Positions 13,140 through 64,000 of a stretch of DNA of 64,000 bases are shown here, piece after piece (the first letter of the stretch is position 1; every line of letters starts with the position of its first letter). The notes below the pieces were generated by a model that ran no database searches, was not told the DNA's origin, and was given only the letters and a program-made list of their open reading frames with translations. Origin of the DNA: Emydura subglobosa (Eukaryota; Chordata; Testudines; Chelidae); the NCBI GenBank assembly GCA_007922225.1, contig ML679962.1:29247563-29311562 (forward strand), given 5' to 3'. Both the position numbers and the translations under genes were made by a program.

Positions 13140-13435
13140 TGGTGGAAATTACTGCAGTGGGATGTTGTGAAAGCCAAAAATAGAACTGGGTTCAAAAAAG
13201 AATTAGATAAATTAATGGAGGGTAGGTTCATCAATGGCTATTAGCCAAGATGGACAAGGGCAAAACCCCATGCTCTGAGTGTTCCTAAATCTGGCACTGG
13301 ACAACAGGAGATGGATCACTTGAAATTGCTCTGTTCATTCTACCTGAAGCATCTTGCACTGGCCACTGTCAAAAGACAGCATATGGGCTAGATGGACCAT
13401 TGGTCTGACCCAGTATGGATGTGCTTATTAGCTGT
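13140..13435 (+). mobile_element. CR1 LINE 3' region
   Basis: 'GAATTAGATAAATTAATGGA', 'CTATTAGCCAAGATGG' and 'GGGCTAGATGGACCATTGGT' followed by CTGACCCAGTATGG are characteristic of a sauropsid CR1 3' region in plus orientation. Boundaries approximate. Confidence 0.85.
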
Positions 13436-16069
13436 GCCTTCCGCCAGCGAGTTTCATGCTCACCTAAATTAAAGATCACTTTGTACCAGGGCTGTATTCT
13501 TCCAGCAATATTTTATGCATTTATGTCAATAGGGACTGTGCATATGGATGACAGGATTTGGCCCTACATGATTCACTTAATCTCATAATGACTTTGTATG
13601 TTTATCACATGATGGACACCTGTGGCCAAGACAATGGAATATTTATGAGCATGAGGCCGGATCTGGCACTCTTTACTCAGACTAAACTCCCATTGTTGCC
13701 TGTCCAATTGCTGCCATTGGTAGTTTGTCTGAGTTTGAAGTGCGGAACTGAGATTAAGATTACATGATAATGAGAACATATATGTCAATTCGTTGAGGTG
13801 TCTCAAGCCCAAAAATGAGACCCACAAAGAAAACAGATATAGCTCCAGTGGCTTAAAATGACATGGAACAAATTAGTGTAGTATAAACCACATTTTTCCC
13901 AAACCACATTTCCAGGATTTAACTTTTCTGATTTACAACGATAAAAGTAAGCGAGAACAGCAGGTTTGCATGGAGTGGAGCTAATTCTAGCTGTAAAGTA
14001 ACAGCTATCTTTTATACAAAGAGACAAGTGAATTGGACGGATGTTCTGAAATCAAAGTAAAACCTCAAACCCTCCCTTCTTGTCTATTCTGTTGAATTTT
14101 CAATAACCCCATGCACTGCTATCTTGATGTTAAACTTTTTGTGTTATGGTCTCTTTACCCCATCTCTATCCTCAATCCAGCTGTGAGACTGCAGTCATGA
14201 GAAGCTTTATAAATTCTCAGAGGCAAACTAGTGTCATCCTTTTTGCAGTGCACACGGCTGCCCTAATAGCTGTCGTCACCTGGAGAGGTTAGCTGCCTGC
14301 TAGGTACAGTGGCTAAAGACCTGACTTTATCAGCACGTTAAGTTCCAGACAAGCTCTGGGGTTAAATCAGGGTGCCAGCATGTCTAGCATTACTGTACTT
14401 TGTGGAAGGTCCTCTCACTGTATTGCCAAGACATTCAATGCCTGGAAACATTTGCAAACAATGGCCTCCAACAAAGGAACAGTGGCTGCTAAAAGGAAGC
14501 GTACTAACCAAGACTGACGTCAGCTGAAATGGATAGTGACCACAGGCAGGCATCTGTCTGGAGTAGCACTCATCACTAGGGGATGTGTAGTCAGGCATGC
14601 TGATGTGTGTGTCATGCACATGTTTCGGGTGTGTCTCATTTATCTTCCTCTTAAATTCTCTGATAAACTAGAAAGATAGGATTTCTTTGTTATGAGAGGA
14701 AAAAAGCCCTGCAGTCCCCCAAGTGCATCCACGGAAAGAGAGCACTCAGCAATATACAAAAACTCAACAGGATTGATCTCTTCTAAAAGAAAACATGACT
14801 TTGACATACTGCCTGATATTACAGAAGTCATTTTTCTCAATGCAAAATTGCGTCATTCCCAAAATAATTCTCGCATGGAATTTTGAACGTATAGGGCCTG
14901 ATTTTTTTAAAAGGATACCAGCTCAGCTTCTAATTTTGCAGGTGTCAAATTGCAACTGCACATCATTGTATCCGCAAATTATAGCATTGCATGTTGGACA
15001 ACCTGATTTCCTATGGCTTACCCGCCGCAGTTACTTGTGGGAACAAACTTGCAGACAGTTATTTGCAGGAGAGAAATTGCACTCAAAAAGTAGGAGTCTC
15101 GTTCTGAAAATCTGGCTCCTGGGAAACATAATTGGAACATTTAACCAATATGGTGTCGAGCCGTGTAAATTGATGCAATCTTCAACCACGAGATTAGTGC
15201 TGGCCAGCATGGTAATATACCATACGTTCCATTGAATTCTTCTTCTGAGTAATGTGGCCTGGCCATCCTAATGAATAGGTCCGTTTTAAAGTAAGGCTGC
15301 TGCTTGTCTCAATTTCTAGGACCCAGCACTGCACACCACAGTTAGACAGTCTCAGAATACATTACAAAACCCAAAAGGTTCCTTCATATCAGCAGAGAGC
15401 ATTATTCTATAAGTGCACATGCTTTTCAGGGTGATAGCTGACACTTGGTTAACTATAGTAGCATTGAGCATTCAAGAGGCTTATTTAACAATATAGAACC
15501 TTTGGGGGCAGAAGTGGGGTTACGAATGTAGTCCTTGATTCCTGTGTAAAAGTTGCCAGATTGACAGCTCTGGAACTGGAGTTCTCTGTTTATCCATGTG
15601 TCGGGTACAACACAGAAAGAAGGAGTGCCAGCATCCCCACTCATTGTTTCATTAACATGTCTCCACCCTGATTTGGAGGGACGAAAAGGCCATTTGGGCT
15701 CTGTGGTCATTGAATCCTTGACGGGATGTTGACACCTGTCTCCTGAGAGCTGTATTGAGACCTACAAACTAATTCCACATTGGGCACTGAAAACAGGAGT
15801 TTCATATTCTTTACCTGGTCTGCATTCAGGGTGAAATTCATCCCTGTAAAAGGCTAGCACAAAGACTATGTACCCCTTAAACTCAGAACTCAATCTGGGC
15901 ACAGGTCTAGTACTAGCACCCTGTACAGTGGTGACTTTCACCCTCTCGGTTTTTCCATCGTGCAGATGTTATTCTCATTGCCCTAGTGAAGCTGAACAAC
16001 AAAGTCTTGCTGTACAAAATCTATGATTAATTGAATTATTTTGCTTGCATGGATACGTAACCCTGGCTC

Positions 16070-16137
16070 AACGTGGGGATTGAACAAGATGACCTCTTGA
16101 GGTTCTTTACAGCCCTACATTTCTGTGATTCGGTGAA
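16070..16137 (+). mobile_element. CR1 LINE 3' end next to the first kinase exon
   Basis: 'GATTGAACAAGATGACCTC' then 'CAGCCCTACATTTCTGTGATT' (split here) is the sense CR1 3' terminus. It ends about 60 bp before the acceptor at 16198, so it contributes sequence just upstream of the branch-point zone. Confidence 0.85.
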
Positions 16138-16198
16138 TACTGTACATACGGTTTACATACATGCCTGTTTTACCTACCGCATGTCATTATTTTCACAG

Positions 16199-63733
<47,535 letters not shown>

Positions 63734-64000
63734 GTAATTTGGCCATTTGAAGGTGGGGGCAGAGGGAAGGCTATGGGGAGTCAAATTACCTATCATGGCT
63801 AATGTACATGATAAACGTTATTTCCATTTCTTCAGCAGTCACTCATTTACTGTAAAGTTTTGATCTGCAATTTCAAATTACAGCTACAAATATTTAAAAG
63901 ATTTTTTAAAACCATTTCAGGTTTTGTGCCTCCTATAAATCCACTTATGCTTAGGTACCAAATCGTGGCTCTTTATTTGTCTTTCTTACTTACTGAGTGG
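63734..64000 (+). other. Start of the next intron (open at window end)
   Basis: No exon seen. The gene continues rightwards into sequence that should encode the CNH domain. Confidence 0.7.

Larger units (their letters stand above)
1..16198. other. Non-coding upstream/5' intronic DNA
   Basis: No exon of the kinase gene was found here. I looked for the exon encoding the glycine-rich loop (GNGTYG) and saw no match, so it lies left of position 1 or was missed. The region is built of interspersed repeats listed separately, simple repeats and unannotated AT-rich sequence. No CpG-island-like promoter was recognised. Small open frames have no recognisable domains. Confidence 0.7.

Overview
This is a eukaryotic, intron-rich genomic window that is mostly non-coding. 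The repeat content points to a turtle, or at least a turtle/crocodilian-grade sauropsid. It holds CR1 LINE fragments in both orientations ending in the TCATAGAATCATAGAA-type tail, MIR/CORE-SINE relics, hAT-type non-autonomous DNA transposons with 8-bp target duplications, palindromic MITEs with 'GGGCCTGATTCT' ends, and snap-back repeats of a kind I associate with turtle genomes. There are no bacterial operons, CRISPR arrays or rRNA genes.

One protein-coding gene is supported, on the + strand from 16199 to 63733. It is open at both ends. Nineteen exons can be joined with every splice phase matching, giving 2211 nt or 737 codons. They encode a Ste20 / germinal-centre kinase of the MAP4K4-TNIK-MINK1-NRK (misshapen/NIK) subfamily. 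Exons 16199-36695 carry the protein kinase domain minus its glycine-rich loop. Exons 38944-42481 carry an acidic stretch and a charged, Gln-rich coiled coil. Exons 46441-63733 carry a Ser-rich linker. The first two coding exons and the C-terminal CNH (citron homology) domain are not in the window. The kinase domain has many substitutions at positions I recall as invariant in MAP4K4, TNIK and MINK1, so the fourth paralogue, NRK, is the best assignment. MAP4K4-like remains the alternative.

Layout: 1-16198 is non-coding DNA upstream of the first exon seen, either the 5' intron or upstream sequence. It contains two hAT elements (5522-6396 and 7804-8042), CR1 fragments, SINE relics and simple repeats. 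16199-36695 holds the kinase exons, separated by introns of 0.86-7.8 kb. 38944-42481 holds the coiled-coil exons. 42482-52707 contains two long introns around one exon, including the largest LINE in the window (about 47195-48180, with a broken reverse transcriptase). 52708-63733 holds six linker exons. 63734-64000 is the start of the next intron. No gene was found on the minus strand. The other open frames look like chance frames in repeats or shadows of exons.
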